This document shows positions 37,001 through 45,444 of a stretch of 63,203 nucleotides of DNA, in pieces; position 1 is the first letter of the stretch; every line of letters begins with the position of its first letter. This DNA comes from Accumulibacter sp. (GTDB taxonomy: Bacteria > Pseudomonadota > Gammaproteobacteria > Burkholderiales > Rhodocyclaceae). A program made the position numbers and the translations under genes. The notes beneath the pieces were generated by a model. The model had not been told where the DNA came from. It made no database searches and saw nothing but the letters and a program-made list of their open reading frames with translations. The stretch is taken from positions 1-63,203 of the forward strand of contig JAFLDO010000029.1 of NCBI GenBank assembly GCA_017302455.1, written 5' to 3'.

Positions 37001-39879
37001 CGGGGATAGGCCCCGAAAAAAAGGCGCGTTAGACTCGATTTTTGAGTTTCCCCCGCGTCAGCGGGGATAGGCCCGAACTGCACCCGACGGCCGTCGAGAT
37101 TTTCGAGTTTCCCCCGCGTCAGCGGGGATAGGCCCGGCGCGGAGCTTCTCGAGGTCGCCGAGCTTGGGTTTCCCCCGCGTCAGCGGGGATAGGCCCGATA
37201 AGCAGCGGCGCGTCCTGCTGGCCATGGCGTTTCCCCCGCGTCAGCGGGGATAGGCCCGGGGCGGCTGTGCCGTCCGCACATTGGCGAGGGTTTCCCCCGC
37301 GTCAGCGGGGATAGGCCGTCGTGCTGCCGGGCACCAGACCGGCAGCGAAAGTTTCCCCCGCGTCAGCGGGGATAGGCCGGTGCCTGGGAAGTGGATCAGG
37401 GCTTGACACACGTTTCCCCCGCGTCAGCGGGGATAGGCCCCACGTCACGCTGAATCTCGTCACGCTCGCATCGTTTCCCCCGCGTCAGCGGGGATAGGCC
37501 CGGCACCGAGTGGATCAGCAGCGTCGACGGGCTGTTTCCCCCGCGTCAGCGGGGATAGGCCCACCTCGACTACGGCCGCGAGTACGACGCCGGCGTTTCC
37601 CCCGCGTCAGCGGGGATAGGCCCTCCTGATGCATTAGTGACCACGGTATAGAGTGGTTTCCCCCGCGTCAGCGGGGATAGGCCCTCGCACACAGCCTCAA
37701 TTCGGCCGATCCGCGCGTTTCCCCCGCGTCAGCGGGGATAGGCCTCAAGCCGGCGGCGGAGATGACACCGCCCAGCGGTTTCCCCCGCGTCAGCGGGGAT
37801 AGGCCCCGCCTTCTCGCTGGGCGGTGTCATCTCCGCCGGTTTCCCCCGCGTCAGCGGGGATAGGCCCAGCGCATTGGCGGTGGCCTCCTTGGCCGACTGG
37901 TTTCCCCCGCGTCAGCGGGGATAGGCCATCGACCGACCTTGGCGAGACGTGGACGACGGTGTTTCCCCCGCGTCAGCGGGGATAGGCCCTACTTCTACGA
38001 CACCGGCCCGTTCGGCTTGGCGTTTCCCCCGCGTCAGCGGGGATAGGCCCTACTTCTACGACACCGGCCCATCCGGCTTGGCGTTTCCCCCGCGTCAGCG
38101 GGGATAGGCCTTGTGCACTCAGAGGAACACGTCATGCCCAAGGGTTTCCCCCGCGTCAGCGGGGATAGGCCCGTAGAAGTAACCGGCAAGCCCCGCTAGG
38201 TGCTGTTTCCCCCGCGTCAGCGGGGATAGGCCCGCGCCTCCTCTTCCTCGTCGTGCCGACGAAATGTTTCCCCCGCGTCAGCGGGGATAGGCCGCGGCAT
38301 AATTACCTGACTCCAGAGCAAGTTGAGTTTCCCCCGCGTCAGCGGGGATAGGCCCCTGGGGCGCCTGCAGTACGCCGCCAAGCTCTCGTTTCCCCCGCGT
38401 CAGCGGGGATAGGCCCATGATCGCCGAGCACACTGAGCCGCTGGAGCCGTTTCCCCCGCGTCAGCGGGGATAGGCCCGGCCTGGCGATCGCTACCGGACA
38501 AGGCTGCTCGTTTCCCCCGCGTCAGCGGGGATAGGCCCTCTCTGGCTACCTGCGCAAGCAACCAGGCTGGTTTCCCCCGCGTCAGCGGGGATAGGCCCAC
38601 CGCCGAGCGCCTGGCGCACCTGGTGCGGCAGTTTCCCCCGCGTCAGCGGGGATAGGCCCGAACGCATCCGGCGCGCGCACTACGTGCGAGAGTTTCCCCC
38701 GCGTCAGCGGGGATAGGCCCGCCGGGTCTGCGGGGAAGTGCAGGTAGCCAGGGTTTCCCCCGCGTCAGCGGGGATAGGCCCAAAATGACCCAGCCAAAAA
38801 TGATTGCCGCTCTGTTTCCCCCGCGTCAGCGGGGATAGGCCCACGAGGCATCTCGCAAAGCTGCGCTTAAAGCCGTTTCCCCCGCGTCAGCGGGGATAGG
38901 CCCAAGGTGGCGCGGCCAGCGGCCCACGCGGCCGTGTTTCCCCCGCGTCAGCGGGGATAGGCCCCAGCAGGAGCAGCTTGGGAAATCCGCGCGCGTGTTT
39001 CCCCCGCGTCAGCGGGGATAGGCCCCTCTACACCGACCAGACGCTGTCGACGCTGATGTTTCCCCCGCGTCAGCGGGGATAGGCCCGAGGTCGGCATTCT
39101 CGAAGGGCACAATTCTGCGTTTCCCCCGCGTCAGCGGGGATAGGCCCCAGCAGTGGCCAGCCACGCAGGACGTGCCCAAGTTTCCCCCGCGTCAGCGGGG
39201 ATAGGCCCGGTGACGGAAGTTCAGGACATACCGGGCAAGCGTTTCCCCCGCGTCAGCGGGGATAGGCCCCGACCCGTCCGGGCAGTCTATCCACTTCTCC
39301 GGTTTCCCCCGCGTCAGCGGGGATAGGCCCGATGTAGGCCAGGCCACGCCAGGCCGGCGCGTGTTTCCCCCGCGTCAGCGGGGATAGGCCGTGCCGAAGG
39401 TCGGCGATGTAGCGCCGAATGGTGTTTCCCCCGCGTCAGCGGGGATAGGCCGTGTGGCCACTGCGGGGTATATCTCGGGTGGCAGTTTCCCCCGCGTCAG
39501 CGGGGATAGGCCCCATCGACGACGGCCAGCGCCTGGTCGAACAGTGTTTCCCCCGCGTCAGCGGGGATAGGCCCGGTGGGCGAGATTCGCGACTCGCGGC
39601 CGTTGCGTTTCCCCCGCGTCAGCGGGGATAGGCCCCGCAGCACGGGCAGGGCTCGCAGCGCTGCGAGGTTTCCCCCGCGTCAGCGGGGATAGGCCCGTCG
39701 TCCGGCTTGTGGGATTCGGCAGTATGGGGTTTCCCCCGCGTCAGCGGGGATAGGCCGCCAAGGGTCGAGGGCTTGGCGTATACCGCACCGTTTCCCCCGC
39801 GTTAGCGGGGATAGGCCCCGGGCGACAGTCTCGCCCCCGGCTGACCTACAGTTTCCCCCGCGTCAGCGGGGATAGGCCC
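31069..39879 (+). CRISPR. Type I-E CRISPR array, 145 repeats and 144 spacers
   Basis: The 29-bp repeat begins GTTTCCCCCGCGTCAGCGGG and ends GATAGGCCC, with a CCCCGC/GCGGGG hairpin. The period is 61 bp: spacers are 32 nt, except two of 31 nt (32318-32348 and 38539-38569). The count comes from checking the 61-bp phase at points throughout the array. Repeats are nearly invariant. The penultimate one (39790-39818) has a C-to-T change, as expected at the leader-distal end. The last repeat base is C in most copies but G, T or A in about 18. Many spacers look phage- or plasmid-derived, several carrying a ribosome site plus ATG. The leader lies at the cas2 side, so the youngest spacers are near 31098. 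Confidence 0.98.
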
Positions 39880-39908
39880 CGGGCGTGCCCGAAGTCGTCG
39901 AGAGATGC

Positions 39909-39998
39909 TTAGGCGCTGCGGGGCCTGCCGCGTTCGCTGTAGTAGATCGCGGCCTCGTCGAGTTCGGCCAGCGCCGGCGGCAGGATGACGATTTTCAT
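39909..39998 (-). pseudogene. Truncated ParE/RelE-type toxin
   Basis: 29 codons (MKIVILPPALAELDEAAIYY then SERGRPRSA and stop) match the first beta strand and helix of ParE/RelE plasmid-stabilisation toxins, which are normally 90-100 residues. The ATG overlaps the antitoxin stop, the usual arrangement. The frame ends after the first helix and the sequence then meets the end of the CRISPR array 29 bp later, so the toxin body is missing. Confidence 0.65.
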
Positions 39999-40237
39999 GT
40001 CGGCCGGTGGCTGGCGATTCTGGCGCGGGTCTGCGCAATGGCTTCGTCGATATCAACGGTGCCAATCTCACCGCGGTCGAAAGCGTCGGCTCTGCGCTCG
40101 AGTTCTTCCTGCCACGCGGCCAGGATTTCGTCGTCCTCCGCGAGGCTGGCGAGCAGGCGTTCAGCGAGATGGACGCGGTCGGCGGTAGCCAGTTGCAAGG
40201 CCGCGGCTTCAATGTCTTCAAGGGGTGAGGCAATCAT
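39995..40237 (-). CDS. Antitoxin, addiction-module component family
   Basis: 80 residues (MIASPLEDIEAAALQLATAD at the start, then RVHLAERLLASLAEDDEILAA). The pattern is that of the unstable antitoxin component paired with RelE/ParE toxins. GGAGG lies 8 bp upstream of the ATG on the minus strand. The reading frame is intact while its toxin is cut, so this is an orphan antitoxin that could still be made and may neutralise related toxins elsewhere. Confidence 0.72.
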   Translation of the reverse strand: MIASPLEDIEAAALQLATADRVHLAERLLASLAEDDEILAAWQEELERRADAFDRGEIGTVDIDEAIAQTRARIASHRPT

Positions 40238-40275
40238 GATTCGATCCTCCAGTGTGCTTGCTGCAATGCTAACTC

Positions 40276-40587
40276 ATGCACTTTGGCGATGCCGTATCCA
40301 GCGCGAAGCCAATGCTCGCCGAGCCGCTCGAGCCGACTGAGATTTCCGCCCTGCAGCAGTGGAGCTACTGCCCGCGTCAGTGCCCCTGGATCCACTTCGA
40401 GCGGGTGTTCGAGGACAACCTTCTCACTGAGCGTGGACAGGCATTGCACAAGCGGGTCGATGATCCGGGCTTCGAGGTGCGCGACGGGCTGAGGGTGGAG
40501 CCCGCTTTGCCGATTTTCTGCGATCACCTCAAAGCTCCGGATGTCATGTCGCTCGCGCTGCCAGATGCTCGGCTTGTCGCGCGGTGA
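40276..40587 (+). pseudogene. Cas4 N-terminal fragment
   Basis: 103 codons. Residues about 20-60 (EISALQQWSYCPRQCPWIHF, then ERVFEDNLLTERGQALHKRV and DGLRVEPALPI) match the N-terminus of Cas4, including the first iron-sulphur cysteines in YCPRQC. After ALPI (about 40510) the similarity stops and a stop codon follows. The RecB-type nuclease motifs and C-terminal cysteines are absent; full Cas4 is about 200 residues. Type I-E systems do not use cas4, so this looks like the remains of another CRISPR type (I-C or similar) once present here. Confidence 0.68.
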
Positions 40588-40590
40588 GTG

Positions 40591-40800
40591 TCAGTGCAGC
40601 CCGGTCTCGTCGGTTTCCTGAACTGCGTTGGCGAGCAGCCGTATCCAACGCTCGCGCCCGTCCTTGCCCGCCTTCCAATTCCTGACTTCAGCGTGGAATC
40701 GCGCCTCCTGGATCGCCAGCGGCGCTCCGCTCACACCTCTATCACCAACTCGCTTTCGATTGCGACTGGGTTCCGACAGGCGGTGTTTTCTCGACAGCAC
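40591..40800 (-). CDS. Short unidentified open frame between cas4 remnant and rpsF
   Basis: Up to 69 codons, GTG-initiated, ending AIQEARFHAEVRNWKAGKDG and RERWIRLLANAVQETDETGLH. The C-terminal part has the look of a real charged helix rather than shadow sequence, but I do not recognise a family, and no ribosome site is clear. It may be the tail of a decayed gene. The rest of 40588-40857 shows nothing else. Confidence 0.25.
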   Translation of the reverse strand: MLSRKHRLSEPSRNRKRVGDRGVSGAPLAIQEARFHAEVRNWKAGKDGRERWIRLLANAVQETDETGLH

Positions 40801-40857
40801 CCCCTATCCGTCGATGCCGGTCAATTCAGTGCGGAGCGAACCGGAAGCGAATACCGA

Positions 40858-40887
40858 TTGCCCGAGAAAGCAGTAGGCGGCTATAAT
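40858..40887 (+). promoter_or_regulatory. Sigma70 promoter of the rpsF operon
   Basis: TTGCCC (40858-40863), 18-bp spacer and a perfect TATAAT (40882-40887). It lies about 65 bp upstream of rpsF, with transcription expected from about 40894. Confidence 0.7.
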
Positions 40888-40952
40888 GCTCGGCTTTTTC
40901 CACCTTGCTCCACCGTTCGCATGCCGGGGGGCTTCAACCATAGGGAGTGTTC

Positions 40953-41339
40953 ATGCGCCATTACGAAATTGTTCTGATCGTCCATCCGGACCAGAGCGAA
41001 CAGGTGCCGGCGATGATCGACCGGTACAAGACGCTCATCGCTTCGCGTGCCGGACAGATTCACCGTCTCGAGGACTGGGGTCGGCGCCAGTTGGCCTATC
41101 CGATCCAGAAGCTGCACAAGGCGCATTACGTCCTGCTCAACATCGAGTGCGACAACACGACGCTGGCGGAACTCGAGCACGGCTTCAAGTTCAACGACGC
41201 CATCCTCCGTCACCTGACGATCAAGACCAAGCGCGCGGTCACGACGCCTTCGCCGATGATGAAGGACGAGAAGTCGAAGTCGATGCTGGAAGTCCGCGAG
41301 CCGGCGCCGGCTGAACCTGCTGCGCAGCCGGCCGCCTGA
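40953..41339 (+). CDS. rpsF: 30S ribosomal protein bS6
   Basis: 128 residues. It begins [20 protein letters not shown] and includes [22 protein letters not shown], diagnostic of bS6, followed by a Pro/Ala/Glu tail. bS6 binds bS18 in the platform of the small subunit. ATG 40953 has AGGGAG upstream; the GTG at 40947 is too close to it. First gene of rpsF-priB-rpsR-rplI. Confidence 0.97.
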   Translation: MRHYEIVLIVHPDQSEQVPAMIDRYKTLIASRAGQIHRLEDWGRRQLAYPIQKLHKAHYVLLNIECDNTTLAELEHGFKFNDAILRHLTIKTKRAVTTPSPMMKDEKSKSMLEVREPAPAEPAAQPAA

Positions 41340-41353
41340 TTCTCGAGGCTCTG

Positions 41354-41683
41354 CTGAACCGCGTCGAGCTCAGTGGGATCCTGATCGAGCGCAAGGCTTT
41401 GCGCTTTACGCCGGCCGGCGTACCAGTCACGGAATGCCTTATCGGGCATCAATCAGAGCAGATCGAAGCGGGTAGCCCACGGCGTGTCGAGTGTGAAGTC
41501 CAGGCGATTGCCTTGGGTCCGACGGCGCGCTGGCTGCAGGCGGCGACCCCGGGGGCCGCGCTCCAGCTGACGGGTTTTCTCGCTGCCAGGAGCCGCAACA
41601 GCAAGCAGCCAAGACTGCATGTAATTACGATTGAATTTGTCGAAGGAAATCAAGATGGCAAGGTTCTTCAAGAAGAAGGATGA
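41354..41683 (+). CDS. priB: Primosomal replication protein PriB, non-ATG start
   Basis: 109 residues from CTG 41354. A single-strand-DNA-binding OB fold of replication restart. The frame reads [20 protein letters not shown] then [20 protein letters not shown] and [20 protein letters not shown], clearly PriB. No ATG or GTG exists upstream within the frame, and GAGG at 41345-41348 suits CTG 41354; a TTG at 41399 would remove the first strand of the fold. The 3' end overlaps rpsR by 29 bp. Position between rpsF and rpsR is classic for Betaproteobacteria. Confidence 0.85.
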   Translation: MNRVELSGILIERKALRFTPAGVPVTECLIGHQSEQIEAGSPRRVECEVQAIALGPTARWLQAATPGAALQLTGFLAARSRNSKQPRLHVITIEFVEGNQDGKVLQEEG

Positions 41684-41930
41684 CAAGAACGTCAAGAAAC
41701 GTGGTAGCGGTCTGTTCAAGCGGCGCAAGTTCTGCCGCTTCACCGCGGAGAAGATGGAGGAGATCGACTACAAGGATGTCGATCTGTTCAAGGAGTATGT
41801 GGCCGAGAACGCCAAGATCATGCCCGCGCGCCTGACCGGCACCAAGGCCGGTTATCAGCGGATGTTGTCGGTGGCGATCAAGCGCGCTCGCTTCCTGGCG
41901 CTGCTGCCGTACACCGACAATCACCAGTAA
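41655..41930 (+). CDS. rpsR: 30S ribosomal protein bS18
   Basis: 91 residues from ATG 41655. [20 protein letters not shown] and [20 protein letters not shown] are bS18 signatures. It overlaps the end of priB and is followed 14 bp later by rplI. It forms a heterodimer with bS6 on the ribosome. Confidence 0.96.
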   Translation: MARFFKKKDDKNVKKRGSGLFKRRKFCRFTAEKMEEIDYKDVDLFKEYVAENAKIMPARLTGTKAGYQRMLSVAIKRARFLALLPYTDNHQ

Positions 41931-41944
41931 GCGAGGACAGGACG

Positions 41945-42403
41945 ATGCAAATTATTCTGATGGAAAAGGTCGGCAACCTCGGCAACCTGGGCGATCTGAT
42001 CAAGGTCAAGGACGGCTACGCGCGCAATTTCCTGATTCCTACGGGTAAGGCCAAGCGGGCGACGCCGGTGGCCCTCAAGGAATTCGAGGCCAAGCGCGCC
42101 GACCTTGAAAAGGCGGCCGGCGACAAACTGGCTGCCGCCCAGGCGCGTGCCGAGGAACTGGCCGGTGTCGTCGTCAGGATCGCCCGCAAGGCCGGCGTCG
42201 ATGGCCGTTTGTTCGGCTCGGTGACCAACTTCGACGTCTCCGACGGCCTGCGCGCGCTCGGTTTCGAGGTCGAGAAGTCGTCCGTGCGCATGCCCGCTGG
42301 CCCGCTCAAGACGATTGGCGAGAGCCAGTTGGCGGTTGCCCTGCACGGCGACGTGACGGCGACGATCACGGTGGCGGTTGTTGCCGAACAAATGAAGCTG
42401 TAG
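41945..42403 (+). CDS. rplI: 50S ribosomal protein bL9
   Basis: 152 residues. It begins [20 protein letters not shown] and contains [20 protein letters not shown], the bL9 N-domain signature, then the long connecting helix and C-domain. Last gene before an intrinsic terminator. Confidence 0.97.
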   Translation: MQIILMEKVGNLGNLGDLIKVKDGYARNFLIPTGKAKRATPVALKEFEAKRADLEKAAGDKLAAAQARAEELAGVVVRIARKAGVDGRLFGSVTNFDVSDGLRALGFEVEKSSVRMPAGPLKTIGESQLAVALHGDVTATITVAVVAEQMKL

Positions 42404-42440
42404 TTCGCCGATCGGGCGCCGCCTGCCGGTGCCGGGACGA

Positions 42441-42468
42441 AAGCCTTGCCCGCGGGCAAGGCTTTTTT
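42441..42468 (+). terminator. Intrinsic terminator after rplI
   Basis: A 24-bp perfect palindrome (42441-42464, arms AAGCCTTGCC and GGCAAGGCTT around a CGCG centre) followed by T to 42468. It separates the ribosomal operon from dnaB. Confidence 0.92.
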
Positions 42469-42546
42469 GCGTCCGGGTGTCAGCAAGGTACGCGCGCGGG
42501 GTAAACTTGCGCGCTTGCTCGTCTCGTTTCAGCTAGCGGATTCTTC

Positions 42547-43992
42547 ATGGCCAGGTCGTTCGATTCATCCCTCTCCGAGGACGGGCAGCGCGCGAACAAT
42601 CGCACGGGGCGGCGCGAGCGCGGTCCACAAGCGGACTCGGTGCTTTCCGAGTTGCGCGTGCCACCGCACTCGCTGGAAGCCGAGCAGTCGGTCCTCGGTG
42701 GCTTGCTGCTCGACAATGCCGCTTTCGACAAGATCGCCGATCTGATCGCGGAGGGCGATTTCTACCGCGACGAGCACAGGCGGATTTACCGCCAGATTCG
42801 CAAGCTGCTCGAGCGCGGCAAGCCGGCCGATGCGGTGACGGTTGCCGAGAGTCTCGAGCAGGCAGGCGAGGGCAAGGAGACCGGGGGCCTGGCCTACCTG
42901 GGTGAACTGGCGGCCAATACGCCGTCGGCGGCGAACATCCGGCGCTACGCCGAGATCGTTCGCGAACGGGCGATTCTGCGGCAATTGGTGACCGCCGGCG
43001 ACGAGATCGCCGGGAGTGCGCTGAACCCGCTGGGTCGCGACCCGAAGACGCTGCTCGACGAGGCCGAGGCGAAGGTTTTCGCGATTGCCGAAGGTGGTTT
43101 TCGCCACCAGAGCGGCTTTGTGCACATCAATCCGCTGCTCACGCAAGTGGTCGAGCGCATTCAGGAACTGCACGATCGCGACAATCCGTCGGACATCACC
43201 GGCGTGCCGAGCGGCTATCACGACCTCGACGGCAAGACCTCCGGCCTGCAGGGGGGCGACCTGCTGATCGTTGCCGGGCGTCCGTCGATGGGCAAGACCT
43301 CGTTCGCGCTGAACATCGCCGAGCATGTGGCGATCGAAGTGGGGCTGCCGGTGGCCATTTTTTCGATGGAGATGGGCGGCACGCAGTTGGCCATGCGGAT
43401 GCTCTCTTCGGTGGGGCGGCTCGATGCGCATCGTGTGCGTACCGGTCGCCTCAACGACGATGAATGGTCGCGCTTGTCCTTTGCGCTGGGCAAGATGCAC
43501 GAGGCGCCGATCTATATCGACGAGACGCCGGCGCTCAATCCGATCGACCTGCGCGCGCGCGCGCGCCGTCTGCACCGCCAATGCGGCCAGCTCGGGCTGA
43601 TCGTTGTGGACTATCTGCAGTTGATGTCGGCGACGTCGCACGGTGAGAACCGGGCTACCGAAATCTCGGAAATTTCGCGCTCACTGAAGGGCCTGGCCAA
43701 GGAACTGGGCGTTCCCCTGATGGCGCTCTCGCAGCTTAATCGTTCGCTCGAGCAACGGCCGAACAAGCGGCCGGTAATGTCGGATCTGCGTGAGTCGGGC
43801 GCCATCGAGCAGGATGCAGACGTGATCATGTTCATCTATCGCGACGAGGTCTACAGTCCGGATACGCCCGACAAGGGGATTGCCGAGATCATCATCGGCA
43901 AACAACGGAACGGGCCGATCGGTACCGTGCGCCTGACTTTTCTGGGCGAGTACACGCGCTTCGAGAATTTCGCCAGTCCGGGTGCCTACTGA
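42547..43992 (+). CDS. dnaB: Replicative DNA helicase DnaB
   Basis: 481 residues. The N-terminal domain begins around VPPHSLEAEQSVLGGLLLDN. The RecA-like domain carries Walker A GRPSMGKTSF, SRLSFALGKMHEAPIYIDETPA-type middle motifs, and the Walker B region LGLIVVDYLQLM. Then come SQLNRSLEQRPNKRPVMSDL and the late DADVIMFIYRDE. It forms the hexameric fork helicase. No intein is present. Convergent with the transglutaminase gene 28 bp later. Confidence 0.97.
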   Translation: MARSFDSSLSEDGQRANNRTGRRERGPQADSVLSELRVPPHSLEAEQSVLGGLLLDNAAFDKIADLIAEGDFYRDEHRRIYRQIRKLLERGKPADAVTVAESLEQAGEGKETGGLAYLGELAANTPSAANIRRYAEIVRERAILRQLVTAGDEIAGSALNPLGRDPKTLLDEAEAKVFAIAEGGFRHQSGFVHINPLLTQVVERIQELHDRDNPSDITGVPSGYHDLDGKTSGLQGGDLLIVAGRPSMGKTSFALNIAEHVAIEVGLPVAIFSMEMGGTQLAMRMLSSVGRLDAHRVRTGRLNDDEWSRLSFALGKMHEAPIYIDETPALNPIDLRARARRLHRQCGQLGLIVVDYLQLMSATSHGENRATEISEISRSLKGLAKELGVPLMALSQLNRSLEQRPNKRPVMSDLRESGAIEQDADVIMFIYRDEVYSPDTPDKGIAEIIIGKQRNGPIGTVRLTFLGEYTRFENFASPGAY

Positions 43993-44020
43993 TCTGGCGG
44001 TGCGCCGGGCCCCGCCAGGT

Positions 44021-45337
44021 TCAGCCGTCGACGCGGCTGGCGGTGACGGTATAGCTGAAGCGAGTGGCGTCGTTGCTGTCGAAGCGGACTCCGGCAGCTT
44101 CTGCCTGCGGGAAGACCAGGAAGGGCAGCGTCCTGCCGCTGGCGCCCTGCAGCTTGACGTCCAGGGCGGCGTTGAAGGCGATCCAGTTCATTTCCCAAAA
44201 GCCGAACAGCAGCTTTCTGAGGACGACCAGCTTGGCATCGCCATAGGTCAGGCGTTCGTCGTGGATAGACTTGCGAACGTCGGCCGGATCGACTGGAATC
44301 CAGCCGTAACCGGGCGTATAGAACTCGGCGCGGCAGTGCTGCGCGGCGCGCAGGTTGCCAACGGCGCCAAGACCGGTAAACAGGCGCGAACTGTCGATGC
44401 GCAGCCCGAAAACCGGGCGCGCCGGAAGTCCCATGGATCGGCAAAGGGCGACGAAGAGCAGCGAGATGTCGGCACTTCTGCCGCTCAGTTGACCACTGTC
44501 GAGCATCGCTTCGATGTCGCCACGACCGATGCCGCTGGCTGATGGATCGAAAGTGGTGTTTTCGACCACCCAGTCGTAGATCGCCTTGCCCTGTGCGACC
44601 GGATCCTTGATCCGGCCGATCGCACGTTCCGCGGTGCGGCGGACGAGTCCGTCGGTGGGGATCAGGTGGGTGGATTGCAGGCAGCGGCGCAGCACTTCGT
44701 TGCGTTCGGCGATACTCCCGCGCCGGGTGATGTCGAAATGGCGTTCCTGCTTGGCCACCTGGCTGACGATCTGGAGGTGCGGAGCGGCGACACCTTCCTT
44801 CCAGTCGGCGTAGAAGACTTCCATCTCGGCCACCGGGTCGCGATAGATGCCGGCGCTCTCGAAGTTGCCTTGCCAGTTGTGGCTCAGCGTGCGTTGCCAG
44901 GGGGTGTCCTTGTACTGCGCCAGCGGCAGCCACAGGCGCACCCTGCCCTTGACGTTGGCGAGTGTCATGACCGAGGTGACGTCATAGGTGCGCCACTGCG
45001 GCAGCGGTTCGTCCGGCAGGCTGATGGCGTTGCGTGGTTCGATCGCTACCGGCGGGGGAGGGGTGGCGGCGGCTGGCGCGGGCGTTTCGACGACCGGCCG
45101 GTAAGCGTGCCGGCCGCCTTTGCGGCTGCCGGCCCGGCCGCTGCCTCTTGCCTCGGCCTTCGCGCTGCTCTTGCCGCTGGCTTTGCCGCTGCTCCTGCCG
45201 CTTGCTTGGCTACCGGGCTTGGCTGCCGATTTGGCGGCAGCCTCCGAGCCGGTCTTCTTCCGGTTGGCGGCCAGTACCGACGACGGAGCCAAGAGCGAAA
45301 GCATCGCTGAAGCAGCGAGGAAATGACGTCGTTTCAA
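44021..45337 (-). CDS. Tat-exported transglutaminase-like protein with Ser at the catalytic Cys position
   Basis: 438 residues from TTG 45337, with GGAGAG upstream. A much longer open frame to 46297 runs antiparallel-frame through phoH and is not used. The N-terminus (KRRHFLAASAM and a hydrophobic stretch) looks like a twin-arginine signal. A low-complexity Ser/Ala/Gly/Lys linker follows (about 30-80), then the transglutaminase-like core. His334 (AAQHCRAEF) and Asp350 (WIPVDPAD) are in place. The position expected for the nucleophilic Cys (consensus GxC-AD-xxxLF) reads GRSADISLLF, with Ser288. It may be inactive or use altered chemistry. Probably periplasmic. Confidence 0.78.
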   Translation of the reverse strand: MKRRHFLAASAMLSLLAPSSVLAANRKKTGSEAAAKSAAKPGSQASGRSSGKASGKSSAKAEARGSGRAGSRKGGRHAYRPVVETPAPAAATPPPPVAIEPRNAISLPDEPLPQWRTYDVTSVMTLANVKGRVRLWLPLAQYKDTPWQRTLSHNWQGNFESAGIYRDPVAEMEVFYADWKEGVAAPHLQIVSQVAKQERHFDITRRGSIAERNEVLRRCLQSTHLIPTDGLVRRTAERAIGRIKDPVAQGKAIYDWVVENTTFDPSASGIGRGDIEAMLDSGQLSGRSADISLLFVALCRSMGLPARPVFGLRIDSSRLFTGLGAVGNLRAAQHCRAEFYTPGYGWIPVDPADVRKSIHDERLTYGDAKLVVLRKLLFGFWEMNWIAFNAALDVKLQGASGRTLPFLVFPQAEAAGVRFDSNDATRFSYTVTASRVDG

Positions 45338-45400
45338 TCGACTCTCCGGTAAGCGCTTGATCCTTATCGCACGGAGCTGGGAGCATGGATCGGTGGCTAG

Positions 45401-45434
45401 AAAACGACCGGGCCGTGTCAGAAGACACGGCCCG
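45401..45434 (-). terminator. Terminator after phoH
   Basis: Perfect 11-bp stem CGGGCCGTGTC/GACACGGCCCG with a 4-nt loop (45409-45434). On the minus strand it is followed by GTCGTTTT. It lies just past the phoH-type gene. Confidence 0.7.
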
Positions 45435-45444
45435 AAAGCGAAAA

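Noticed and set aside
38400-38600. 66-codon minus-strand open frame with repeated SPLTRGK
   Set aside because: It lies entirely in the CRISPR array and is the repeat read in reverse; the same peptide period recurs at other array positions.
42404-42440. A small gene between rplI and dnaB
   Set aside because: Only the terminator and the dnaB leader are present; no open frame with a ribosome site.
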